From assembly GCF_003339815.1 (NCBI RefSeq), contig NZ_PPTT01000015.1, positions 1 to 64,000 of the forward strand: DNA of 64,000 nucleotides. The letters are read 5' to 3'. Origin of the DNA: Eggerthella sinensis (lineage in GTDB: Bacteria; Actinomycetota; Coriobacteriia; Coriobacteriales; Eggerthellaceae). Both the position numbers and the translations under genes were made by a program. The notes below the pieces were generated by a model. It was not told the origin of the DNA and searched no databases. It saw nothing but the letters and a program-made list of their open reading frames with translations. Positions 18,841 through 27,307 of this stretch are shown one piece after another (the stretch's first letter is position 1; every line of letters starts with the position of its first letter).

Positions 18841-20378
18841 TGGAAAACGTTCTGGGTTTGGGCGCGTCGCTCGCCTTCGTGCTGGCGGTGCTCGGCGCGT
18901 CGAGCCTCGCCGCGCGCCGCGGCGCCTCGCAGGAGGCCACGCGCAAGCTCGTGCATATCGCATTGGGCGGTTGGTGGCTCATCGCGGCGTGGTTCTTCAC
19001 CTCGGCCGTGTGGGCTGCCGTGCTGCCGGCCACGTTCATCCTGGTGAACGCGTACGCGTACCGCAAGCAGAAGCTGTCGTTCATGGGACGCGACGGTGGC
19101 GAGGACACCCCGGGCACCGTGTACTACGCCGTGTCGCTCACGGCGCTCGCGCTGTTCTCGTTCGGCATCGGCGTCCCCTACGTGGGCGCGCTCGGCGTGT
19201 TCTGCATGGCCTTCGGCGACGGGTTCGCCGCCGTGCTGGGCAAGCGGTTCGGGAAGCGCGTGATCGCGGGATGCTGCGGCAAGACGCTCGTGGGCAGCGC
19301 GACGATGCTGGCCGTGAGCTTCGCGGCGTGCGCGATCGTTCTGCTGGCGCCGGCCCCGTTCGGCGCGGACGGCGCGCTCGGGGCGCCCTTCGGCGCGTTC
19401 GCGCCGGTGGGACCGGTGGCGAGCTCGCTGTTGGCCGCCGCGCTCTTGGCGGCTCTCGCCGCGGCCATCGAGCTGTTCTCCGTCGAGGGGCTCGACAACC
19501 TGTTCGTGCCGCTGGGCGTGTCGGGCCTGTTCGTCGTGCTGTTCCTGCCCGCCGCGGCCTACACGCCGGCGCTCGTGGGCATGCTGCTGTCGGGCGCGGT
19601 GGCGCTCGCGTCGTTCCGCCTGCGGCTGCTCACCGTGCCGGGCGGCCTCGGCGCCGTAGCCGTGGGAACGCTCGCGTTCGCCATCGGCGGGTGGCCGCTG
19701 TGGCTGCTGCTCATGTGGTTCTTCGGCAGCTCGAACATCGCGTCGAAGCTCATGGCGCGCGTGGCGGTCAAGCGGGACGGCGGGGTGCGCGCGGCGCGCA
19801 AGCACGGCGGCCCGCGCAAGCTGCGTCAAGTGCTGGCGAACAGCGTGCCCTTCCTCGTCTGCGCGCTCGCGTACACGGCGACGGGCGACCCGTGGCTGCT
19901 CATCCTGGCTTCGGGCGCGCTGGCTGCGAGCACGGCCGACACCTGGGCGTCCGAGGTGGGCATGTACAGCAAGCGCCCGCCCGTGAACATCCTCACGCGC
20001 GAGATGATGCCGCGCGGGCTGTCGGGCGGCGTGAGCCCGCTCGGCCTCGGGGCCACCGTTGTCGGCGCCGCGTCCTCCGCGTTCCTCGCCATGCTGCTGT
20101 TCCATACGTTCGGCTACGCCATACCCACCGGCCCCAGCGCGTTCCTCTTCATCGTGGCGTGCGGCGTGGTGGGCTCGCTCGTGGACAGCATGCTGGGTGT
20201 GCTCATGCAGGCGAAGTACCGCAGCTCGGAGGGCGACGACGCGGTGATCGTGGAAACGCCGCCGAGCGATGCGACCGACGGCGCGCTCGTGTCCGGCTAC
20301 GCTTGGGTGACGAACGACGCGGTGAACCTCATGAGCGGCATCGCGGTGGTGCTGCTCGGGTTGCTCGTGGTGCTGTGA
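18837..20378 (+). CDS. fused phytol kinase-like (VTE5) and DUF92/VTE6-like membrane protein
   Basis: Membrane protein of 513 residues combining two families. The first half (about 1-245) resembles CTP-dependent dolichol/phytol kinases: RKLVHIALGGWW, FGDGFAAVLGKRFGKR and GKTLVGSATM. The second half (about 255-513) is a DUF92 domain: WFFGSSNIASKLM, STADTWASEVGMYS, PRGLSGGVSPLGLG and VTNDAVNLMSG. In plants and cyanobacteria VTE5 phosphorylates phytol and the DUF92 protein VTE6 phosphorylates phytyl phosphate to the diphosphate. A fusion could carry a prenyl alcohol all the way to the diphosphate. Overlap with the synthase gene suggests that it feeds or salvages prenyl diphosphate for the same pathway. 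Function is inferred. Confidence 0.8.
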   Translation: MMENVLGLGASLAFVLAVLGASSLAARRGASQEATRKLVHIALGGWWLIAAWFFTSAVWAAVLPATFILVNAYAYRKQKLSFMGRDGGEDTPGTVYYAVSLTALALFSFGIGVPYVGALGVFCMAFGDGFAAVLGKRFGKRVIAGCCGKTLVGSATMLAVSFAACAIVLLAPAPFGADGALGAPFGAFAPVGPVASSLLAAALLAALAAAIELFSVEGLDNLFVPLGVSGLFVVLFLPAAAYTPALVGMLLSGAVALASFRLRLLTVPGGLGAVAVGTLAFAIGGWPLWLLLMWFFGSSNIASKLMARVAVKRDGGVRAARKHGGPRKLRQVLANSVPFLVCALAYTATGDPWLLILASGALAASTADTWASEVGMYSKRPPVNILTREMMPRGLSGGVSPLGLGATVVGAASSAFLAMLLFHTFGYAIPTGPSAFLFIVACGVVGSLVDSMLGVLMQAKYRSSEGDDAVIVETPPSDATDGALVSGYAWVTNDAVNLMSGIAVVLLGLLVVL

Positions 20379-20469
20379 CGCGGCGTTGCGGACGTTCTGT
20401 GGCTTGCCGGTAACGTTTGGGTGAAGTGCGTGAGGCCTCCACATCCCTTCGGTATGTTCAAGGGGAGAG

Positions 20470-20488
20470 GCCGACGCACCGCGTCGGC
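20470..20488 (+). promoter_or_regulatory. hairpin in leader of Ser/Gly-rich gene
   Basis: Perfect 8-bp stem GCCGACGC/GCGTCGGC with a 3-base loop, ending 14 bases before the ribosome site of the gene at 20515. It could terminate upstream transcription or tune translation. Confidence 0.4.
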
Positions 20489-20514
20489 GCGAGACCATGT
20501 GAGGAGGACGACGA

Positions 20515-21618
20515 ATGGCACAACGTGCGAGCGACGGGACGGCCAAGAAAGGCGGCCTGTTCGACGACCTGTCGATGGCGCAGGTGATTGCCGGCGCGCT
20601 TGCCGCGGTCACGTCCATGCTGCTTGCATCCCAAATTGGCATTTACGGCTCGGTGATCGGCGTGGGCGTGGGCTCCGTCGTGTCGGCCGTCGCGTCGCAG
20701 CTGTACAAGAAGTTCCTGCAGCGTTCGGCTGACAAGCTGCGCGATTTCGCACCGGGCGAGACGCTGTCGATGACGAAGACGGAGGCGGTGAAGGACGGCG
20801 ACGAGGGCGGCGCGGCATCGAACGAGGATGCCGGGAAAACGTCGGTGCTGCCGGCCGACGGCCGCACGGCCGTGCTGAAGACGGCGCCCGTCGAGGTGGG
20901 CCGCACGCCGCGCCTCGACGACGCCGCGCAGGAAGGCGACGTCACCGCGCGGCGCGCGCTTGCGCAGCGCGACCACAAGAAGCGGGTCAAGCGCGGCGTG
21001 CTCATCGTGTCCATCGTGTCGGCGCTTGCGGCGGTGGCCGTCTCGGCCGTGGTCATCTACGCGGTGTCGGCCGGTCAGGGCGTGGGCGTGAAAACCGAGC
21101 CCATCATCTCGACGTCGCGGTCGCAGCCGTCGAACGACAGCGGCACGACGGACTCGTCCGCCGACAAGGGGAGCTCGTCGAACTCGTCCGATTCCAAGGA
21201 CAACGCGACGAACGATTCCTCGAAGGATACGGGCAAAGATCAGGGCGACCAATCGGGATCGAACGCGGACGGCTCGGGGTCGAACTCGGGTTCCGGGTCG
21301 GGGTCGGGGTCGACGTCGGGCGACGGCAGCGGGTCTTCCGGCTCGGGTTCGGGGTCGGGATCGGATTCCGGGTCGAGTTCGGGCAGCGGCTCGGGCGATA
21401 CGTCCGACGGCGGCAGCGGCGGTACGGGCGGCAACCTGTCCGACGGCGGATCGACGGGCAGCGGCTCGGGCAGCAGCGGCTCGGGGAGCGGCTCGAGCTC
21501 GGGTTCGGGCTCGAGCTCCGCATCCGGCACGAGCGCGAACACGTCGAGCAGCACCGGCACCGCCGGAACGGCCGGCACCGCCGCAGCCGCGGCCGCCACG
21601 GCTGCGGCGACGTCCTAG
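20515..21618 (+). CDS. membrane protein with long Ser/Gly-rich tail
   Basis: Unrecognised protein of 367 residues. Residues about 20-55 are a glycine-rich hydrophobic hairpin (MAQVIAGALAAVTSMLLASQ and following), a charged linker follows, and a clear transmembrane helix lies near 162-185. After that the chain is almost wholly Ser, Gly, Asp and Thr (about 190-350) with an alanine-rich end. The tail probably lies outside the cell as a flexible or glycosylated stalk. Repetitive DNA (TCGGGx units) underlies it, so length may vary between strains. GGAGG precedes the ATG. Confidence 0.75.
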   Translation: MAQRASDGTAKKGGLFDDLSMAQVIAGALAAVTSMLLASQIGIYGSVIGVGVGSVVSAVASQLYKKFLQRSADKLRDFAPGETLSMTKTEAVKDGDEGGAASNEDAGKTSVLPADGRTAVLKTAPVEVGRTPRLDDAAQEGDVTARRALAQRDHKKRVKRGVLIVSIVSALAAVAVSAVVIYAVSAGQGVGVKTEPIISTSRSQPSNDSGTTDSSADKGSSSNSSDSKDNATNDSSKDTGKDQGDQSGSNADGSGSNSGSGSGSGSTSGDGSGSSGSGSGSGSDSGSSSGSGSGDTSDGGSGGTGGNLSDGGSTGSGSGSSGSGSGSSSGSGSSSASGTSANTSSSTGTAGTAGTAAAAAATAAATS

Positions 21619-21646
21619 CGGCAGCCCGCGCGCTATACTGGTCTCC

Positions 21647-22171
21647 ATGGAATTCGGCATCACCATACCCTTGCAGCGCCACCTGCGCCTGCCGCGACCC
21701 GCGTACGGCGAGGTGGACGACCTCGCCTTCTGCTGGGAGGCGCATCGCGTGCTGCTCGGCGGCGCCGACGTGCTGCTGCTCGTGAACGCGAGCAACCGGT
21801 TCGCGGCGTTCGCGTGCATGCAGCCGGGCGATTGGCGCTGCTGGCAGGACACGGCGCTCGCCGCGCTGCGCGCCGCGCTCGCGGATGCGGGCTTCGATGC
21901 GCCGACGATCGATGCGTACCTGTTCTTCGGCGGCGCGCCCGCAGTGACGCGCACGCACGGGCGGCGTCCCGTGGCGTTCCTCAACGTGCTCGTGGAGAAG
22001 CTGCTGCCCCTTCCGCTCTCCCTCGACGCGCGCGAGCCGTTTCCGCTCGAGGCGTGCCGCATCGCGAACGAGCAGCTGCGCTGCAAGGCGGCCGGCTTCG
22101 AGGGCCTCGGTCTGCCGAGCGAGCGCTTCGCCGCCGACCTCAAGCGCTTGGGGATCGATTCCCCGGCGTAG
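21647..22171 (+). CDS. DUF6933-like hypothetical protein
   Basis: 174-residue soluble protein. An N-terminal strand (FGITIPLQRHL) is followed by W-x-A-H-RVLLGGADVLLLVN and FAAFAC, a layout similar to DUF6933 proteins, which begin with a comparable strand and the phrase LLVNxxT. Function unknown. It lies 28 bases after the Ser/Gly-rich gene and may be co-transcribed with it or with tcdA. Confidence 0.55.
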   Translation: MEFGITIPLQRHLRLPRPAYGEVDDLAFCWEAHRVLLGGADVLLLVNASNRFAAFACMQPGDWRCWQDTALAALRAALADAGFDAPTIDAYLFFGGAPAVTRTHGRRPVAFLNVLVEKLLPLPLSLDAREPFPLEACRIANEQLRCKAAGFEGLGLPSERFAADLKRLGIDSPA

Positions 22172-22228
22172 GCGCATGCGTGCGGGCGTGCGGGCGTGCT
22201 ACCATGGTCGCCGACAGAAAGGACGGTA

Positions 22229-22990
22229 ATGGCTGCAACGGGCGCGGGCGACTCCGCCACCTCAAAACTGGAACTCATCATGGGCCGCGAGGGCCTCTCC
22301 CGCCTGGCGGCTTCCACCGTCATGGTGCTGGGCGTGGGCGGCGTGGGCTCGAACTGCGTCGAAGCGCTCGCGCGCGGCGGCGTGGGCCGGCTGATCGTGG
22401 TCGACCACGACGTGGTGCAGGCCAGCAACATCAACCGGCAGGCCATCGCGTTTCGCAGCACCATCGGGCGCAAGAAGGTGGACGTGGCGCGCGGCATGAT
22501 CGCCGACATCAACCCCGACGCGCAGGTGGAAACGCTCGACGAGTTCATCCTGGCCCAAAACGTGCCCGCGTTCCTCGAAGCGCACGCGCCGCGCGTGGAC
22601 TACGTGGTGGACGCCATCGACACCATCTCGGCGAAGCTGGCCATCGCGCAGTACGCCGACGCGCACGGCGTGCGCCTCGTCAGCAGCATGGGCGCCGCGA
22701 ACAAGCTGCGGCCCGACTGTTTCCGGTTCGCGGACGTGTACGACACGGTGAACTGCCCGTTGTGCCGCATCATGCGCAAGGAGGCGCGCAAGCGCGGTAT
22801 CGGACGCTTGCGCGTGCTGTACTCGTGCGAGCAGCCGGTGGCGGTGCCCGTGCGCGAGGGGGCGGAGCGCCGCGAGCGGTCGAACCTCGGCACCGCGTCG
22901 TTCGTGCCGCCCATCATGGGGCAGATGATCGCCGGCGAGGTGCTGTGCACGCTGGCCGGCGTGGACGTGGGCGAGGGGCGCGGGCGATGA
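22229..22990 (+). CDS. tcdA: tRNA threonylcarbamoyladenosine dehydratase
   Basis: E1-like ATP-dependent enzyme that cyclises t6A37 of tRNA to ct6A. The protein has 253 residues. Visible features are the nucleotide-binding LGVGGVGSNCVEALARGG, the DHDVVQASNINRQ segment, the CPLCRIM motif and the C-terminal FVPPIMGQMIAGEV. I start at ATG 22229, preceded by AAAGGAC. The stop overlaps the TatD-family start (ATGA), so the two are coupled. Confidence 0.93.
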   Translation: MAATGAGDSATSKLELIMGREGLSRLAASTVMVLGVGGVGSNCVEALARGGVGRLIVVDHDVVQASNINRQAIAFRSTIGRKKVDVARGMIADINPDAQVETLDEFILAQNVPAFLEAHAPRVDYVVDAIDTISAKLAIAQYADAHGVRLVSSMGAANKLRPDCFRFADVYDTVNCPLCRIMRKEARKRGIGRLRVLYSCEQPVAVPVREGAERRERSNLGTASFVPPIMGQMIAGEVLCTLAGVDVGEGRGR

Positions 22991-23766
22991 GACGGCCGGA
23001 GGGAGAGGCCCCCGTGCGCCTGTTCGACATGCACTGCCACCTCGACTTCGCGCCGGATGCCCGTGCGGCGGCGGATGCGATGGCGGCTGCGGGCCTCGGT
23101 GCGTTCGCGACCACGGTGACGCCGACGGGCTTCGAGCGCGCCTCCGCGCTGTTCGCCGGTTGCGAAAACGTGCGCACGGGACTGGGGCTTCATCCCTGGT
23201 GGCTGGCGGACGGTCGCTGCGGCGAAACGGATGTGGAGGAGTTCGTGCGCCTGGCCAAGACGACGCGCTACATCGGCGAGGTGGGGCTCGACTTCGGCAA
23301 GCGCTGCGAAGGGTCGGGCGACGCGCAGCTCGCGGCGTTCATGCGCATCGCCGCCGCGTGCGCGGACGGCGGACGGCTGCTGTCGCTCCACGCGGTGAAG
23401 GCCGCAGGATGCGTCCTCGACGTCCTCGAGCGCACGGGCGCCCTCGCGTCGAACGCGTGCGTCTTCCACTGGTTCTCGGGCACCTCCGACGAACTCACGC
23501 GCGTGATTCGCTCGGGGTGCTTCGTCTCGGTGAACCCACGTATGCTCGAGACGAAGCGCGGCCGCGCGTATGCGCAGGCCATTCCGGAGGATCGGTTGCT
23601 GCTGGAAACCGACATGCCTCCCGAGGGCGCGTCCTACGACCCCGCGACCGAGCTTGCCCGTCTCGAGCGCCTGGTCGCCGACCTCGCCGGCCTGCGCCGC
23701 GCCGATCCCCCCGCACTCGCCGCGCACATCGCAGACACGAGCGCGCGGCTGCTGCAGCTCCCCTAG
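22987..23766 (+). CDS. TatD-family metal-dependent hydrolase
   Basis: TIM-barrel hydrolase of 259 residues with the family's metal ligands in order: FDMHCHLDF, GLHPWW, EVGLDFGK and, late, LETDMPPEGASYDP. TatD proteins act as 3'-5' DNases or as D-aminoacyl-type hydrolases, depending on the branch. It overlaps tcdA by four bases. The protein is short at the N-terminus but otherwise complete. Confidence 0.88.
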   Translation: MRRPEGEAPVRLFDMHCHLDFAPDARAAADAMAAAGLGAFATTVTPTGFERASALFAGCENVRTGLGLHPWWLADGRCGETDVEEFVRLAKTTRYIGEVGLDFGKRCEGSGDAQLAAFMRIAAACADGGRLLSLHAVKAAGCVLDVLERTGALASNACVFHWFSGTSDELTRVIRSGCFVSVNPRMLETKRGRAYAQAIPEDRLLLETDMPPEGASYDPATELARLERLVADLAGLRRADPPALAAHIADTSARLLQLP

Positions 23767-23876
23767 TCTCACCGTTTCCCCACGGGGCCTTCACGGGTTG
23801 GCCTGCGGGGCCGCGCGGCCGTCGGCGTTGCGTATGGTGGAAGCACGATGCGACGGCGAAGGAGGCGGGCGGCACC

Positions 23877-24755
23877 ATGTTGGAAAGCACCGTGCACGAC
23901 GTGGCGCTCGTGTTCGAGGGCGGCGGGATGCGCAACTCGTATTCGGCGGGCGCGGTGTCCGTCATGCTCGAGCAGGAGCTGTTCTTCAACGACGTGTACG
24001 GCCTGTCGGCCGGCGCCACCAACGTGATCGACTACCTCTCGCGCGACGCGAAGCGCGCGGAAGCGTCGTTCACCACCTGTCTCGACGGCCTCGATTTCCG
24101 GCGGTGGCTGCTGCCGGTCATCGGCGCGGACAGCTTCGGCGCCGTGGTGCGCGGCGACGGCCTGGCGCACGAGGGGTGCGCGCTGCCGTTCGACTTCGCC
24201 GCCTTCCGCGCGAATCCGGCGCACGCGACGCTGCAGGCCATCGAGCGCGACACGGGCGCCACGGCGTACTTCACGCGCGACGACTTCCCCACGCAGGCTG
24301 CGCTCATGGAGCGCGTGCGCGCCTCGTCGAGCTACCCCATCATCATGCCGCCTGCCAGCATCGACGGCCATGCGCTCTACGACGGTGGCATCGGTCGGGG
24401 AGGCGGCATCATGGTGCCGCGCGCGCTGGACGACGGGCTGCGGAAGTTCTTCGTCGTGTGCACGCGTCCGCGCGGATTCCGACGGCCCACGCGTCCGAAG
24501 CGCTTCTACGACGTGTTCTTCTGGCGGCGCCCGTTCATGCGCGCGGCGCTGAACACGTGGAGCCAGCGCTACGACAACGAGCTCGACCGGCTCGACCAGC
24601 TTGAGGCCGAGGGACGCGCCTACGTGTTCTACGCGAACGACCAGGGCGTGCGCAACACCGAGCGCGACGAGCGCAAGCTGGCCCTCAACTACGAGCGCGG
24701 TCGCCAGCAAGCGCGCTCCGAACGTGGGGCCTGGGAGCGATTCCTGGCCCGCTGA
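23877..24755 (+). CDS. patatin-like phospholipase
   Basis: Ser/Asp-dyad lipid acyl hydrolase of 292 residues. The oxyanion loop LVFEGGGMRNSYSAG, the nucleophile elbow GLSAG and the catalytic Asp in LYDGGIG are all visible. No signal peptide, so it should act in the cytoplasm or at the inner membrane face. This architecture matches the bacterial YjjU-like branch. The chosen ATG has GGAGGCGG about 13 bases upstream. Confidence 0.88.
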   Translation: MLESTVHDVALVFEGGGMRNSYSAGAVSVMLEQELFFNDVYGLSAGATNVIDYLSRDAKRAEASFTTCLDGLDFRRWLLPVIGADSFGAVVRGDGLAHEGCALPFDFAAFRANPAHATLQAIERDTGATAYFTRDDFPTQAALMERVRASSSYPIIMPPASIDGHALYDGGIGRGGGIMVPRALDDGLRKFFVVCTRPRGFRRPTRPKRFYDVFFWRRPFMRAALNTWSQRYDNELDRLDQLEAEGRAYVFYANDQGVRNTERDERKLALNYERGRQQARSERGAWERFLAR

Positions 24756-24816
24756 TGCCCTCGGTGCTCTATACTTTAACAAACCTATCAGGCACGACCG
24801 ATGCGAAGGGGGCCCT

Positions 24817-25401
24817 GTGGCCGCAACCGTCAAAACGCTTCTCGAGAACCATGGCGAACTGTATTGGGGCACGCGCAAGGCGAATCCGGGCTACTGCTAC
24901 GGGCTGTCGCTCGACGTGGGCGAAGACGGGCTTGCCGCGCGTGTCGTGTACGTGATGAGCGACCTCGACGACAACGACGAGCCGCTCGTGACGCCCGAGA
25001 TGCTCGTGGCGTGCTACCGCGTGGAGGACCTCGAGCCCAACGGCATCGAGCTGAGCGACCTCATGGACGACGACCGCCCCGACACCGTGAAGGGCTGGTA
25101 CTGCGTCGAGGAGTCGTTCTTCCCGCACGACCAGGTGGAGGCGTTGCAGGCCAGCAGCGACGCGCACGACTACTACCTGGAGATCATGCTGCGCATCCTG
25201 ACGATCTCGCCGGAAGAGGTTGCCGAAGGCATGCCCACGCTCGACGAGCTCACCTTCTTCGATTTGCTGGAAGAACTCGAGGGCATCGCCGAGCGCATCG
25301 ACCGCGGCGAGCTGAGCCGCCCTCTGCCGTTTGGGTTCCGCCTGGTGGGCGACGCGCTGTTCGGCTGGGAGTTCGCCGACGAGGCCGACTACCGCGCCTA
25401 G
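24817..25401 (+). CDS. hypothetical acidic protein
   Basis: 194-residue acidic protein, not recognised. The start is a GTG with AAGGGGG about 6 bases upstream; the first residues read as (M)AATVKTLLENHGELYWGTRK. The rest has regular helices and strands and no cysteine cluster, membrane segment or known motif. It precedes the SpoU methyltransferase by 22 bases, so the two probably form a small operon. Confidence 0.65.
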   Translation: MAATVKTLLENHGELYWGTRKANPGYCYGLSLDVGEDGLAARVVYVMSDLDDNDEPLVTPEMLVACYRVEDLEPNGIELSDLMDDDRPDTVKGWYCVEESFFPHDQVEALQASSDAHDYYLEIMLRILTISPEEVAEGMPTLDELTFFDLLEELEGIAERIDRGELSRPLPFGFRLVGDALFGWEFADEADYRA

Positions 25402-25423
25402 GCCGCAAGGGGAGGGGTTCAAG

Positions 25424-26260
25424 GTGCCGATCATACGCCTCGACGGGTTGGACGACCCGCGCCTTGCCGTGTACTCGGGCATGACCGATGCGCAGCTGCG
25501 CGATTGCACGGATTTCGAGCACGGCTTGTTCATCGGCGAATCGCGTAAGGTCATCGAGCGCGCGCTGGCCGCCGGCGTGCGGCCGCATTCGCTGTTCATG
25601 GAGGAATGCTGGCTCGAGCAGACCATGCCGCTCGCCCTGCGCCTGTGCGCCGCCGACCCCGCCTTCCCCGTGTTCGTGGCCACGCGCGAGCAGTTCCGCG
25701 CGCTCACGGGCTACGAGGTGACGCGCGGCGCGCTGGCCGCCTTCGAGCGCCCCGCCCTTCCGAGCGTGAGCGAGCTCGTGGCGAACGCGCGGCGCGTGGC
25801 CGTGCTCGAGGACATCACGAACTACACGAACATCGGCGCCGTATTCCGCTCGGCCGCCGCGCTCGGCATCGACGCGGTGCTGGTCACGCCCTCGTGCCAC
25901 GACCCGCTGTACCGTCGTGCCGCCCGCGTGTCCATGGGCGCGGTGTTCCAGGTGCCGTGGACGCGCATCGGAAGCGAGCGCGCCTGGGCCGCCGAGGGCG
26001 TGCCCCTGCTGCGCTCCCTCGGCTTCGCCACCGCCGCGCTCGCGCTGTCGGACGACGCCCTGTACCTGCACGACGAGCGCCTGCGCGCCTGCGATCGCCT
26101 GGCCCTCGTCCTGGGCACCGAAGGCGACGGCCTGGCCGCCTCCACGATTGCCACCTGCGACTACACCGTGAAGATCCCCATGGACCACGACGTGGACTCC
26201 CTCAACGTAGCCGCCGCCAGCGCCGTAGCGTTCTGGGAGCTGCGCACGAAGTGGCGGTAG
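25424..26260 (+). CDS. SpoU-family RNA 2'-O-methyltransferase
   Basis: SAM-dependent RNA ribose methyltransferase of the SPOUT superfamily, 278 residues. The three family motifs are present: NIGAVFRSAAALGIDAVL, LVLGTEGDGL and IPMDHDVDSLNVAAASAVA, which form the trefoil knot. The N-terminal 110 residues resemble an RNA-binding substrate domain. The start is a GTG behind a GGAGGGG ribosome site. Whether the target is 23S rRNA or tRNA cannot be decided here. Confidence 0.9.
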   Translation: MPIIRLDGLDDPRLAVYSGMTDAQLRDCTDFEHGLFIGESRKVIERALAAGVRPHSLFMEECWLEQTMPLALRLCAADPAFPVFVATREQFRALTGYEVTRGALAAFERPALPSVSELVANARRVAVLEDITNYTNIGAVFRSAAALGIDAVLVTPSCHDPLYRRAARVSMGAVFQVPWTRIGSERAWAAEGVPLLRSLGFATAALALSDDALYLHDERLRACDRLALVLGTEGDGLAASTIATCDYTVKIPMDHDVDSLNVAAASAVAFWELRTKWR

Positions 26261-26263
26261 GAA

Positions 26264-27220
26264 TCACTCCAAATCCAAGCCCGCGATGACCTGCTTCAGG
26301 GCCTCGGCGGATGCCCTCAGGCGCGCTTGCTCGTCCTCGGACAAGGGGGTGGGCACCTGGTACTCGATGCCGTCCTTGCCCACGACGGCGGGCATGGAAA
26401 GCACCACGTCGTGCAGGCCGTGCACGCCGTGCTGGCAGTTCGACACGGGCAGGATGGGCTTCTCGTCGCGCACGATGGCCTCGCAGATGCGCTTCACCGA
26501 CATGGCGATGCCGTAGTACGTCGCCTTCTTCTTCGCGATGATCTCGTAGGCGCTGTTCTTCACGTCCTCGGCGATGCGCTGCATGGACTCGTCGTGATCG
26601 AAGTGCCCGCGCAGCTCGCAGAAGTCGTTCACGGGAATGCCCGAGACGTTCGCCGTGCTCCACGCCGCAATCTCGCTGTCGCCGTGCTCGCCGATGATGC
26701 GCGCGTGCACGTTGCGCGGGTCGACGCCCAAGTGCTCGCCCAAGATGTACTTGAAGCGCGCCGTGTCGAGCACCGTGCCCGAGCCGATGACGCGGTTGTC
26801 CGGCAGGCCCGACAGCTTGAGCGCCACGTGCGTGAGGATGTCCACGGGGTTCGACACCACCAAGAGGATGCCCTGGTAATCGCGCTGTTTGATCTCGGGG
26901 ATGATGGACTTGAAGATGCGCACGTTCTTGTGCACGAGGTCGAGCCGCGTCTCGCCCGGCTGCTGGTTCGCGCCGGCGGTGACCACGATGATGGCCGCGT
27001 CGACCGCGTCGTCGTAGGTGCCCGCGTAGATGTTCATGGGCGCGGCGAAGGGCATGCCGTGCGCGATGTCGAGCGCCTCGCCCTCGGCGCGGGCGCGATC
27101 GACGTCGATGAGCACCATCTCGGTGAACAGCTCGCTTTGCATGAGGGTGAACGCGGTGGCCGACCCCACGAACCCGCATCCGACGATGGCGACCTTGCGG
27201 TCGTTGATGGCATGTGTCAT
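26264..27220 (-). CDS. ldh: L-lactate dehydrogenase
   Basis: NAD-dependent interconversion of pyruvate and L-lactate; 318 residues. The Rossmann fingerprint is AIVGCGFVGSATAF. The substrate loop ANQQPGETRLDL carries the Gln and Arg that mark lactate rather than malate dehydrogenase. The catalytic His is in IIGEHGDSE. ATG at 27220 is chosen because GGAAGGAAG lies just upstream. It converges with the methyltransferase, leaving only 3 bases between stops. Confidence 0.93.
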   Translation of the reverse strand: MTHAINDRKVAIVGCGFVGSATAFTLMQSELFTEMVLIDVDRARAEGEALDIAHGMPFAAPMNIYAGTYDDAVDAAIIVVTAGANQQPGETRLDLVHKNVRIFKSIIPEIKQRDYQGILLVVSNPVDILTHVALKLSGLPDNRVIGSGTVLDTARFKYILGEHLGVDPRNVHARIIGEHGDSEIAAWSTANVSGIPVNDFCELRGHFDHDESMQRIAEDVKNSAYEIIAKKKATYYGIAMSVKRICEAIVRDEKPILPVSNCQHGVHGLHDVVLSMPAVVGKDGIEYQVPTPLSEDEQARLRASAEALKQVIAGLDLE

Positions 27221-27307
27221 GTGCTTCCTTCCGGAGAAGCTGCTGGCAGGTTGAGCATCGAACCTACTGCATGCGGGCAGCGCCGTCAAGTCGCGGGAAG
27301 CGCGATT

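Noticed and set aside
21265-21530. Regular short DNA repeats as a possible CRISPR array
   Set aside because: The repeats are codon-level Ser/Gly repetition inside one open frame, with no spacer-repeat structure.
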